Of a stretch of DNA of 64,000 nt, positions 45,343 through 53,367 are shown piece by piece. The notes under the pieces are model-generated. The model was not told the DNA's origin. It saw only the letters and a list, made by a program, of their open reading frames with translations, and searched no databases. Each line of letters opens with the position of its first letter. The first letter of the stretch is position 1. This stretch comes from Pseudoalteromonas sp. 3D05 (GTDB lineage: Bacteria > Pseudomonadota > Gammaproteobacteria > Enterobacterales > Alteromonadaceae). The stretch is taken from assembly GCF_002723455.1 (NCBI RefSeq), contig NZ_PDUS01000002.1, positions 346,398-410,397 of the forward strand. The letters are read 5' to 3'. The translations under genes were made by a program, and so were the position numbers.

Positions 45343-45912
45343 CTACTTTGCGAGCCAACATTTTTGAAAAACTAATGTATTACCACTTTCAAAGCGAATA
45401 TTTTTTACCTTATTATGTTCATGGGTAGTGATTGTTTCATCTACACCCTCCAAGAACCTTACCTGTAGCTTTTTGATTGGTTGATTATTTACTTCAACAA
45501 AAGCTGACTCTGTAAATAGCGCAATTACAAAAGCTTCCTGAATACCAGCAATAACATGCGATGCAACTTGTTGCTCTTCACTATTCATGGGGCTTGCATT
45601 AAGCCATAGTTCTTTCTCGTTTATACTCTCTGTAGTTGATAATTTCTGTAATGAGGATAAAAGATGCTCTTTTGCCTTTTTTAAAAAAGGACGATGGCTC
45701 CGCATTTCTTTTTCAATGATGCTTTTAAGCTTTAATACAGTGACAGTTACTTTCGAATTGTCATCTTGTCTATATACAGAAGGAAAACTGTTGTCTGCTA
45801 TTGTTTTAAACTCTTTAACCGTTGTTACAGGGTAATCAGTTCTTTCACATGGGTCTTCATTTGCGAAAGTTACACTGGAAAAAAATAATATTATTACGGG
45901 TAGAAATTTCAC
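45343..45912 (-). CDS. Integron cassette gene, unknown exported protein
   Basis: A 189-residue protein with a clear signal peptide (MKFLPVIILFFSSVTFANED, cleavage after about residue 17), so it should be periplasmic. The mature part is helix-rich with many charged residues and has Cys in the first and last ten residues that could pair. No family recognised. It is the cassette next to the interrupted attC. Confidence 0.7.
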   Translation of the reverse strand: MKFLPVIILFFSSVTFANEDPCERTDYPVTTVKEFKTIADNSFPSVYRQDDNSKVTVTVLKLKSIIEKEMRSHRPFLKKAKEHLLSSLQKLSTTESINEKELWLNASPMNSEEQQVASHVIAGIQEAFVIALFTESAFVEVNNQPIKKLQVRFLEGVDETITTHEHNKVKNIRFESGNTLVFQKCWLAK

Positions 45913-45927
45913 GTGTATCCTCAGAGC

Positions 45928-46019
45928 AACTTAACGCCCTAATAATGGGCAAAAAATTATTGGCTAAAATGTTGAGGAACGAAAACAGCCAACTGTTTTT
46001 TGTCCTTATTAATTAGCTT
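45928..46019 (-). other. Integron attC site 5, interrupted by the IS element
   Basis: Minus strand ends TTATTAGGGCGTTAAG next to the 45343 cassette. The other end reads AGCTAATTAATAAGG and stops at 46019, where the IS begins; the missing first core box (GGCTAAC) is found at 47638-47644 on the far side of the element. The site was therefore split by the insertion, between TAAC and AAGCT. Confidence 0.85.
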
Positions 46020-46099
46020 GATACTCATTGAGCCTCCTCCCCAGCATCGCGATTATTCGCTACGCTGAAAAGGCAACCAACCTTAAAGGAGAAAGCTCA

Positions 46100-47143
46100 A
46101 TGAACTTTTACAATAACATGCATCCATATTATTGTGGAATCGATTTACACGCGCGATTACTTTACGTCTGTATCATTGATAATACAGGACTTATCCTTGT
46201 TCACAAGAAAATTAAAGATGAACCAGAAGCGCTACTAAAACTACTTAAACCGTATATCGGTGACATTGTTGTTGGCGTAGAGTGCATGCACTGTTGGTAT
46301 TGGGTCGCTGATTTTTGCAAAGAAAACACTATCGATTTTATCCTTGGTCATGCTTTGTATATGAAAGCGATTCATGGCGGTAAAGCTAAAAACGATAAAA
46401 TAGATTCATATAAAATTGCCAAACTTATCCGTGGTGGCAACTTCCCACTTGCTTATGTGTATGACAAAGATATGCGTGCTACGCGAGATTTACTCCGCCG
46501 CAGAACTAAAATCGTCCGACATGGCGCTGATTTAAAAGCCCATGTTGCCAATACTACCAGTCAGTATAATTTACCTGCCCACAACGTGAATTTAAAGAAC
46601 GTTTGCGACAGAGAAAAGATGCGCTATTACTTCCCTGATCCCGTTGTACAGCGCTCTATTAATTTAAATATGGCCATACTCGATTGCTATCACAAGGAGC
46701 TTAAGCCTTTAGAGCATTATATTGAACAAATGGCTAAGCAGCATAATCCTGTGCACCTTAATATCTTGCAAACAATTAATGGTATAGGCCGCATTCTCGC
46801 ACTCACCATCATTTACGAAATTGGTGATATCAATCGCTTTTCAAGCGTACAAAAATTCTCTTCATACAGTCGATTAGTCAAATGCAAAGCGGAGTCTGCT
46901 GGCAAAACCTATGGCACCCAAGGTAATAAAATTGGCAATGCACATCTTAAATGGGCGTTCTCCGAAGCCGCAGTATTACTGCTGCGTCACAATCACAACG
47001 CCAACAAATACCTTGAAAAACTACAAAAGCGAATGAGCAAAGCCAAAGCACTGTCAGCGCTTGCACATAAGCTTGGTCGCTGTGTTTATTATATGCTTAA
47101 AAAAGAGACTGTATTCGATGAAGCAAAATTCTTAAAGGGTTAG
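46100..47143 (+). CDS. IS110/IS1111-family DEDD transposase (recombinase)
   Basis: A 347-residue recombinase; the ATG at 46100 has AAAGGAG just upstream and is preferred over a longer frame. The N-terminal RuvC-like domain shows the DEDD residues as Asp15 (CGIDLH), Glu61 (VGVECMH), Asp99 and Asp102 (NDKIDSYK). The C-terminal domain begins with the helix-hairpin-helix-like LQTINGIGRILALTI and contains the conserved Ser region (KCKAESAGKTYGTQGNKIGNAHLKWA). The frame is intact and all catalytic residues are present, so the element may still be active. Confidence 0.95.
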   Translation: MNFYNNMHPYYCGIDLHARLLYVCIIDNTGLILVHKKIKDEPEALLKLLKPYIGDIVVGVECMHCWYWVADFCKENTIDFILGHALYMKAIHGGKAKNDKIDSYKIAKLIRGGNFPLAYVYDKDMRATRDLLRRRTKIVRHGADLKAHVANTTSQYNLPAHNVNLKNVCDREKMRYYFPDPVVQRSINLNMAILDCYHKELKPLEHYIEQMAKQHNPVHLNILQTINGIGRILALTIIYEIGDINRFSSVQKFSSYSRLVKCKAESAGKTYGTQGNKIGNAHLKWAFSEAAVLLLRHNHNANKYLEKLQKRMSKAKALSALAHKLGRCVYYMLKKETVFDEAKFLKG

Positions 47144-47637
47144 TCACGGTACTGAGTGAGCTGAACATCTAACTGGATATAAGGCTGAGCATCAGTCAAT
47201 TGGGTGAGTTAATAGCCAACAAGGTTTAACCTGATTATATGCCTACAGACCGAAGCCACTTGCCTTGATTAGACGCTCAGTACGCGTGCATTAATACAAT
47301 AAGCAAAGTCGCTTACACCTGACTTGATAACTGCGTTACGCACCTTAATCCAACTGGATCATAATGATGAAACCAGCCGCCTTGAATAGTGCCATGATGA
47401 GGTTAATCGATGAATGTCTAGTGCCCCAGCGACCCCAAAAGGATATGGGAAAAAACTGGCTGCGATGAGATCGCAATAAGAGAGCCTCTATATGTGTTTG
47501 CCGTAAGCAACATGCTTAATAGCCGCATCGACAGACGAAGTAAACGAATTTGTTTATTGATTTGGAATTGACCGTCAATGTATAAAAACGGTCAAAAAGA
47601 ATACTAGTGCCTATTGACAGAGTTAAGGCTCATATGT
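47144..47637 (+). ncRNA. Non-coding end of the IS, expected site of its guide (bridge/seek) RNA
   Basis: IS1111-group elements encode a structured guide RNA downstream of the transposase; here the 490-bp non-coding end is in that place and has no reading frame. Two words fit guide functions. GCCAACAAGGT (47215-47225) can pair at nine of eleven positions with the target strand AGCTTGTTAGC rebuilt across the insertion. ATATGTGTT (47490-47498) repeats the nine bases spanning the right end and its flank (47632-47640). The RNA's ends, promoter and folding are not determined; short matches can arise by chance. Confidence 0.55.
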
Positions 47638-48063
47638 GTTAGCCATACCTGACTTGATTTCAACTGATACACCTGAAAAGTAATCTTGATTGAACCATAG
47701 TAAGTCTTCTATTGGGAAGTTAGTTAAAGTTAACTTTATATCTGACTCCCATATTACTTCCAATTTTTCTGGTTTACCGTCTAAACCAAAGAAGCCATTG
47801 AAGACCTTACCAGTTTCTACATCGACAATATTTATACCTGTTTGCCAATTAGTCGTTGCACCGCAATCCGAATAACCGAGCTTCGCAATTTTTTTACCAT
47901 TTGGAGAAGGAAATTCAGCTACGTCGGTATAGGAGCAGAGTGAAGGCCCTTCGATGTCAAAAAGATCCATTCCATAACCTATAGCCTTAAACCCAAACCA
48001 AATAAAAAAACAAACAGCGCCAAGATTCCAGACTGATTTCTTAATGCTTGCTACAACGCTCAT
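47623..48063 (-). CDS. First cassette gene: membrane-anchored unknown protein, 3' end altered by the IS
   Basis: A 146-residue protein with one N-terminal helix (about 10-32) and an extracytoplasmic domain; GYSDCGATTNWQTGINIVD resembles a motif in small DUF5412-like proteins (DCGATT). This is the cassette closest to the integrase, where promoter strength is normally highest. Its last codons (ANTYEP and stop) run through the attC core box into the right tip of the IS, so the native stop codon has been replaced by one inside the element. Confidence 0.75.
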   Translation of the reverse strand: MSVVASIKKSVWNLGAVCFFIWFGFKAIGYGMDLFDIEGPSLCSYTDVAEFPSPNGKKIAKLGYSDCGATTNWQTGINIVDVETGKVFNGFFGLDGKPEKLEVIWESDIKLTLTNFPIEDLLWFNQDYFSGVSVEIKSGMANTYEP

Positions 48064-48065
48064 GC

Positions 48066-48420
48066 AGATCCTTATGTATGGCTAACAGCGTATTACCAAG
48101 AATACCGATAAACACTTTCTAGTGCTTACCCTATTCTACGTAAATACACTTTAAAATTTATAATAATATTATTAACTTACTAACTTATTAGGAAGGTGGC
48201 AACAAAAATTCGTTCCTCTCATAGCGAGAATTTACTTAATCGAGAACCTACATTTTTATTAAAGGAGAACAACCGAATAAAACATCATTAAAATCAAAAG
48301 CTTAATCTTATTCAAAAGATAAACCGAGAACTCTAATCAAGTATATACCGAGAATTTGAATTGCAAAATCCTTACTATGAATTATAGCTGTATAAATAAA
48401 CAGTGTTAGAAGGGTTGGCT
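48066..48420. other. Integron platform region: attI-side junction and integrase promoter
   Basis: On the minus strand CGCTGTTAGCC (48079-48089) is the junction where the first cassette joins the platform and marks the attI end. The rest holds no gene. It contains four copies of CGAGAA (48225, 48241, 48325 and 48349), which could be integrase-binding direct repeats, and the SOS box described next. A cassette promoter directed leftwards must lie here or within the integrase pseudogene but was not pinned down. Confidence 0.6.
48388..48403. promoter_or_regulatory. LexA (SOS) box upstream of the integrase
   Basis: CTGTATAAATAAACAG fits CTGT-N8-ACAG exactly with an AT-only centre and lies 18 bases before the integrase ATG, overlapping a TATAAA -10-like word. 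LexA control of intI is well established for integrons, so the site is expected here; it survives although the gene is broken. Confidence 0.88.
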
Positions 48421-49375
48421 ATGAGTTCACCTTATTTAGAAATGATCTGATCAGAATTGCGTACTAGACGCTATAGTATTCAAACTGAGAAGGTGTATCT
48501 CTACTGGATACAGTACTTTATTTTGTTTAATGACAAAAAGCATCCTGATGACATGGGAAACTATAATATAGAACGGTTTTTAAACAATTTGGCTGTTAAC
48601 AAACAAGTAAGTGCTGCAACGCAAAATCAAGCGCTATGTGCGATTATGTTTTTATATCGTTACATTGTTAAACGTGAGATTAAGGGGTTGTCTTACTCAT
48701 TCACAAAGCGGGAAAGAGCATTACCTACAGTGTTAACTCATGAAGTTGCATTAACTATAATTAATAAATTATCTGGTAAATACCGGTTAATAGCGTCAAT
48801 ACTATATGGCTGCGGGCTAAGAATAAACGAAGCGTTAAAACTACGCGTAAAAGACCTAAACCTAGATAACAACACATTATTTGTTTTTCGCGGTAAAGGT
48901 AAAAAAGACCGTTATACTTTTTTACCTAAATCATTAAATGATAATTTAAATAATCAAATTGAGTACGTTTAAAATACACACAACCATGACTTAGCACAGG
49001 GCTATGGTTTAACATCATTGCCCCCTGCACTCTTAAGAAAATATGGTAATGCCGCAAAAGATTTTTCGTGGCAGTATCTATTCCCCTCATCTACTCGATG
49101 CGTTCACCCTTACGACGGCTATATTTGCCGTCACCACCTTCATGGGACTTCCTTTAGAAAGCAGCTTAGAAAAGCCGTACTAGCAGCTAAACTAAATAAA
49201 AATGTTAAAGCGCATACATTCAGGCATACATTTGCAACACAATTATTGGTGAATGGTTGCGATATTCGCACAGTACAAGAGTTATTCAGATTTAAAAACA
49301 ACAGAGCTTTATACCCATGTAATTGGTAGCCGATTCAGCAATACAATGAGCCCAATTGATAAAGCCTTAACGTAA
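48421..49375 (+). pseudogene. intI: Integron integrase IntI, inactivated
   Basis: A tyrosine recombinase of the integron class: RTRRYSIQTEKVYLYWIQYFILF, ASTQNQALCAIMFLYR-like, catalytic Arg in YGCGLRINEALKLRVKDLN, the intI-specific additional region (GLTSLPPALLRKYGNAAKDFSWQYLFPS) and HTFRHTFATQLL with the second Arg. The start is ATG 48421, which is followed by an in-frame TGA at 48448. A second in-frame TAA is at 48970. Near 49285-49295 about seven or eight bases are missing, removing the LGH motif and shifting the frame; the last catalytic Tyr region (TTELYTHVIGSRFS) is still readable in the new frame up to TAA at 49375. At least three independent lesions make it non-functional. Confidence 0.93.
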
Positions 49376-49400
49376 AAAACCACGGCTGTTAACCGTGGCT
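49373..49400 (-). terminator. Terminator of the amylase-MFS-glucoamylase unit
   Basis: CCACGG/CCGTGG stem with a 7-base loop followed on the minus strand by a run of six T, 26 bases past the glucoamylase stop codon. Confidence 0.85.
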
Positions 49401-49425
49401 CTTAGTATTACTTATTAAAACAAAC

Positions 49426-51828
49426 TTACTTTAGTGCCTTTTCAACCACTGGGTAGTGATCCCATACCTGTTTGTCGCTTAAAGAACGAACCAGTTTAAC
49501 GTATTCTGCATGCGTCCACGCAAGTGGTGTGGCAGAGTTAGTGCCCTCGCCGAGTTGATAGCCGGCTTTGTTATTACCCACGCCGTCCCATACTTGCTCA
49601 GGTAGCATCATGCCTTCGTTAGCAAACTGCTCTAACCCTTTCACATACGTGTTTTTAATGGCTTGTTGTTTGTCTGCGTTTAACGATTGCGTGGCATTGG
49701 CTGCAGCAATTTCGTAATGACCTCGCTCGCCTGTAAAGAACGGCCAAACACGACCACGTTGCCCTGGGGTATTTTGCCCACCTTCGGCGTAGTTTGTGCC
49801 AGTTACTTCATCTTCGCCGTAACCGTCGTTACCATAGCGGCGAAAGCCTGGGAATGAACCGCTGCCATCACTAAAGTTAAAGCTGTACTTAACTTGTAAA
49901 TTATCGGCTAACGTTTCATCGTCATATTCTGGCAATGTTTTTACGATACTTGGCGCGAGTGCATCACGCACACCGTAGCGTACTAGCTCTAAAAAGCCAC
50001 CGTCTAAAATTTGCTTTTTATTAAAGCCTTCACGGCCATTATTGGCGTTAATTTTAGTGTTTGAATTGGCGTCTTTGTCTTGGCCAATACGAATAAAATA
50101 CTCACCGTCTGAATTGCTTGATTCTAAATTACCAGCAGTAGTAAACATAATGTTTTCAATATCGCTGTTGTAACTTTTGGCGGTTTCAAGGTAACGCTTT
50201 GCGTTTTTGTCATCGCCAGCGAGTGTTGCAATATCAGCCGCAGTGATAAGGCCTGCAACAACCGCTGCGGTAGTTGAAGGTGAGTATCCTTCTTGCTCTT
50301 CCCAGCGCTCTTGCTGAGTAGCTGGCGGCGTAATTTGCATATCGTTCCACAAAATTTTGGCGCGCCCACCGTCTACCAAAAAGTCAGCAGCAGGTTTTAA
50401 CATGCGCCCGTACCAATCAGTGAGCTCTGCATCAGTTAATACATCGGCTTGGTGCAGTTTCCATGCAAGCATAATAGGCATGGCGGTTTGGTCAAGCTGT
50501 ACGCCCACCCATTCAAGCTCGCCATCAACATGTGTTTTTTGTAAGAACCAGCCTGTGTCGCCATTGTTGCCTGGAGTTTTGGCGTTTACTTGTACTTTTT
50601 CAAGGTATTCAAATGCGGTTTTAGCTGTGGCATTATCGCCCATTGCCATAAAGGCCATAGCGACTTGGTAAAAGTCACGCACCCAAACCGCTTTATAACC
50701 TGTTGACCCTGTTTTAGCTGAGACCGTTTCGCCCCATGGGTTTGATAAAGACGCAATTAAGGCGCCTGCATGGGTTTTGTCTTCTTGCGCTTTTAAAACC
50801 AGTGCACTGGTATAAAGTAGCTTACCGTTATCAGCTGTTTGCCCCGTCATGGTATTAAGCGGCTTAAGGCTTTGTAAGTAATCTTGCCAACCTAATGCCT
50901 CGCCTTTACCATTGTAGTTATCAAGTACTTGCTGATAGCCCCGATTTAAACTCGCTTTACCTTCTTTAAAGCTCGATTGCTCGTTGTTACCAAAGCTTAG
51001 GGTTAAATCAAACTGGCTGTTTTTGCCAATCTCACCCAGCTCTGCAAGCAAGCTTACGTTACCTGATTGCTCACCTGTGTTTGTATATACATTAGTTAGT
51101 TGCTGTGAGTTTTTAAGCTCATTTAGGCCATCGCTTTTGCCCGTAAAACCAACACTGGTCTGTTTAAACGGTTTTGCGCCTTGCAGTGATAAATAATTAT
51201 CGCCCTGCCAAGCAACTACTCCTTGCTCAGTTGTTTTTGCAAAGTCATCAAGGCCGTTGTTATCAATATATGGGTTAACACTTACATACGCTTTTACGCC
51301 ATCGAGCTCGGTATTAAAAATACTACGTACAAATAACGTTTGCCCGTCTGGATCGGTGAATATGTGTTTTTCTAGGCTAAATCGACCTTGCTTATCTGTG
51401 CTAGTTACTTTGTAAGCCAGTGATAGTGGACGCCCTGCTTCATCTTTGTATAAATAGTCAATGGTTACATCAAGGTCGTCGGTTTCTGTAACAGTAAAGT
51501 CTTTGCCAACCACAACAAATTGCATGTCTTTAATTTGGGCTTGGTGAATTAGACCAAACATGGTTTCTGTGATCATGCCTTTTGCTATTGAAAACCATAC
51601 TTTTGAGACCGTACCGGTTGCCGCAGTGTCGCTGTAAGCACCGTTTTGGTATTGCTCAAATGAGGTACCAATACCCGTTTTGCCTGAATATGCCCAAAAT
51701 GGTTCAGCACCTGGTGCGCCTGGCGCTGTAAGTTGCTGAGTTATCACTGACGTACTTGTTTGTTCTGAACTACAGGCTGTTAAACCAAGCATAAGTAAAC
51801 TTGTGGTAATGATGTTATATTTTTTCAT
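49426..51828 (-). CDS. GH15 glucoamylase-type glucosidase, lipoprotein
   Basis: An 800-residue glucan 1,4-alpha-glucosidase releasing glucose from the non-reducing ends of maltodextrins. The lipobox LTAC (Cys19) tethers it to a membrane of the envelope. Residues about 30-330 form the beta-sandwich N-domain seen in glucodextranase-type enzymes; the (alpha/alpha)6 barrel follows with GELEWVGVQLDQTA, the general acid Glu in RWEEQEGYSPST (about 505-515) and the general base Glu in WPFFTGERGHYE (about 690-702). Last gene of the amylase-MFS-GH15 unit, 49 bases after the transporter. Confidence 0.94.
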   Translation of the reverse strand: MKKYNIITTSLLMLGLTACSSEQTSTSVITQQLTAPGAPGAEPFWAYSGKTGIGTSFEQYQNGAYSDTAATGTVSKVWFSIAKGMITETMFGLIHQAQIKDMQFVVVGKDFTVTETDDLDVTIDYLYKDEAGRPLSLAYKVTSTDKQGRFSLEKHIFTDPDGQTLFVRSIFNTELDGVKAYVSVNPYIDNNGLDDFAKTTEQGVVAWQGDNYLSLQGAKPFKQTSVGFTGKSDGLNELKNSQQLTNVYTNTGEQSGNVSLLAELGEIGKNSQFDLTLSFGNNEQSSFKEGKASLNRGYQQVLDNYNGKGEALGWQDYLQSLKPLNTMTGQTADNGKLLYTSALVLKAQEDKTHAGALIASLSNPWGETVSAKTGSTGYKAVWVRDFYQVAMAFMAMGDNATAKTAFEYLEKVQVNAKTPGNNGDTGWFLQKTHVDGELEWVGVQLDQTAMPIMLAWKLHQADVLTDAELTDWYGRMLKPAADFLVDGGRAKILWNDMQITPPATQQERWEEQEGYSPSTTAAVVAGLITAADIATLAGDDKNAKRYLETAKSYNSDIENIMFTTAGNLESSNSDGEYFIRIGQDKDANSNTKINANNGREGFNKKQILDGGFLELVRYGVRDALAPSIVKTLPEYDDETLADNLQVKYSFNFSDGSGSFPGFRRYGNDGYGEDEVTGTNYAEGGQNTPGQRGRVWPFFTGERGHYEIAAANATQSLNADKQQAIKNTYVKGLEQFANEGMMLPEQVWDGVGNNKAGYQLGEGTNSATPLAWTHAEYVKLVRSLSDKQVWDHYPVVEKALK

Positions 51829-51876
51829 TTTTAACCCTTAAATTTTCTTTATTTCTAAAATTGTTCGCTAAGTGGT

Positions 51877-53367
51877 TTACTGCGTATGTTTAACTCGCAT
51901 AACAGCAAGGGCTGCTAATACAAACGACACTGCGCCTAGTACCAATGCGTAAATAGGTTGATTTGCAAAGAAATGACGTAAAATTAGGCCTAATACGCTG
52001 GCAGCGAGTAATTGTGGTATCACTATAAAGAAGTTAAAAATCCCCATATATACACCCATTTTGTGGCTCGGCACTGACGTACTTAACATGGCATAAGGCA
52101 GTGATAAAATAGACGCCCACGCAAAGCCAACGCCTACCATTGGCCAAATAAGCAATGTTGGATCTTTGATGACTATAAAACTAACTAACCCTAGCGCCCC
52201 TAATACCAAGTTGATGGCATGCGCGAGCTTTAAACCCACACGCTTTACGATGATCGGGATACATAACGCAGCAATTGCGGCAAAACCATTGTAAGCAGCA
52301 AACAAAATACCAACCCAATCCGCGCCATTATTGTACGCCACAGAGCTAGTGTCGCTGCTACCGTAATGAAAGCTTGTTACCGCTGACGTGGTATAAATCC
52401 ACATTGCAAACAGTGCAAACCAACTAAAGAATTGCACCCAGGCCAGTTGCTTCATCGCCTTTGGCATAGTGAATACGTCGTTTACCACTTGGTAAAAACC
52501 GCCTGATGTGGCTTGCTTGGCTTTAAGTAGACCCGCAATAAATTGAATAATACCAAAGCTCACCAAGCCACCAGCTAGGAGGTACAGCTCTTTTTCAAGA
52601 TTAAGCCCCGTGACAAGGCCAAGTACCACTAAACCAAGCACAGTAAAAACAATCCCGCCTTTGTTGAAATTAACCGTGTTGTGAGTAAGCGTTTCAGGGT
52701 CATTACTGCTGTCTTGCTCGTTGAACTTCGCTAATTGCTCAGGGGAATACTCTTTTGTTGTGAGGATGGTCCAACCAACAGCGATAAGTAAAATTACACC
52801 GCCAAAATAAAATGAATACTTTACCGAATCAGGTATTTGCCCTGCTGGTGCAGTATTGGCTATATCAAACCAATTGGTCATCATCCATGGAAGTGCTGAT
52901 GCCACTACCGCACCTACCCCAATAAAAAAGCTTTGCATGGCATAGCCAGTCGCGCGTTGTTTTTTTGGTAGATTATCGCCCACTAAGGCACGAAATGGTT
53001 CCATCGTGACATTGATTGAAGCATCCATGATCCATAACATACCCGCTGCAATCCAAAGCGTTGGTGAGTTTGGCATGATAAATAAAGAAAGCGTAGTCAG
53101 TATGGCGCCATACAAAAAGAACGGACGACGACGACCTAGTTTACCCCAGGTTTTATCACTCCAGTAGCCAATTATTGGCTGCACAATCAAACCTGTTAGT
53201 GGTGCTGCTACCCATAAAATAGGAATATCATCAACGTTGGCTCCGAGGGTTTGAAATATTCGGCTGACATTACCGTTTTGCAGTGCAAAACCAAATTGAA
53301 TGCCTAAAAAGCCAAAGCACATATTCCATATTTGCCAAAAACTTAAATCTGGTTTGTTATCTTTCAT
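51877..53367 (-). CDS. MFS sugar transporter (maltose/maltodextrin type)
   Basis: A 496-residue inner-membrane permease with 12 helices of the glycoside-pentoside-hexuronide-like group that takes the place of an ABC maltose importer in many Alteromonadales. SFWQIWNMCFGFLGIQFGFALQNGNVSRIFQTLGA is the characteristic N-terminus, and GYWSDKTWGKLGRRRPFFL the conserved loop between helices 2 and 3. The start at 53367 (MKDNKPDL) has GGAGC upstream and overlaps the amylase stop by 11 bases. It probably carries maltose or short maltodextrins; the exact substrate is inferred from the operon. Confidence 0.93.
   Translation of the reverse strand: MKDNKPDLSFWQIWNMCFGFLGIQFGFALQNGNVSRIFQTLGANVDDIPILWVAAPLTGLIVQPIIGYWSDKTWGKLGRRRPFFLYGAILTTLSLFIMPNSPTLWIAAGMLWIMDASINVTMEPFRALVGDNLPKKQRATGYAMQSFFIGVGAVVASALPWMMTNWFDIANTAPAGQIPDSVKYSFYFGGVILLIAVGWTILTTKEYSPEQLAKFNEQDSSNDPETLTHNTVNFNKGGIVFTVLGLVVLGLVTGLNLEKELYLLAGGLVSFGIIQFIAGLLKAKQATSGGFYQVVNDVFTMPKAMKQLAWVQFFSWFALFAMWIYTTSAVTSFHYGSSDTSSVAYNNGADWVGILFAAYNGFAAIAALCIPIIVKRVGLKLAHAINLVLGALGLVSFIVIKDPTLLIWPMVGVGFAWASILSLPYAMLSTSVPSHKMGVYMGIFNFFIVIPQLLAASVLGLILRHFFANQPIYALVLGAVSFVLAALAVMRVKHTQ

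Larger units (their letters stand above)
46020..47637 (+). mobile_element. IS110-family (IS1111 type) element inserted in attC
   Basis: About 1.6 kb, delimited by the split attC. The ends carry subterminal, not terminal, inverted repeats: CTCATTGAGCCT near the left end and, read inward from the right, CATATGAGCCTTAACTC, with TGAGCCT in common, which is the hallmark of the IS1111 group. No target duplication is seen, also typical. The transposase lies on the plus strand, opposite to the cassettes, with about 80 bp before it and about 490 bp of non-coding DNA after it. Confidence 0.9.

Noticed and set aside
45822..46016. Plus-strand 64-codon frame across an attC
   Set aside because: It runs antisense over the start of a cassette gene and through attC, without ribosome site; the same attC body gives similar chance frames at other sites.
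43900..46020. CRISPR-like spaced repeats
   Set aside because: The repeated ~100-bp units are attC sites with inverted core boxes and lie between cassette genes of varying size; there are no short identical repeats with uniform spacers and no cas genes.
46020..47637. IS as a classical transposon with terminal inverted repeats and target duplication
   Set aside because: The inverted repeats are subterminal and no duplication flanks the element; it fits the IS1111 group.
43495..48063. Cassette genes as toxin-antitoxin or phage-defence modules
   Set aside because: Such genes are frequent in integrons, but none of these six shows a recognisable toxin, antitoxin or defence motif.
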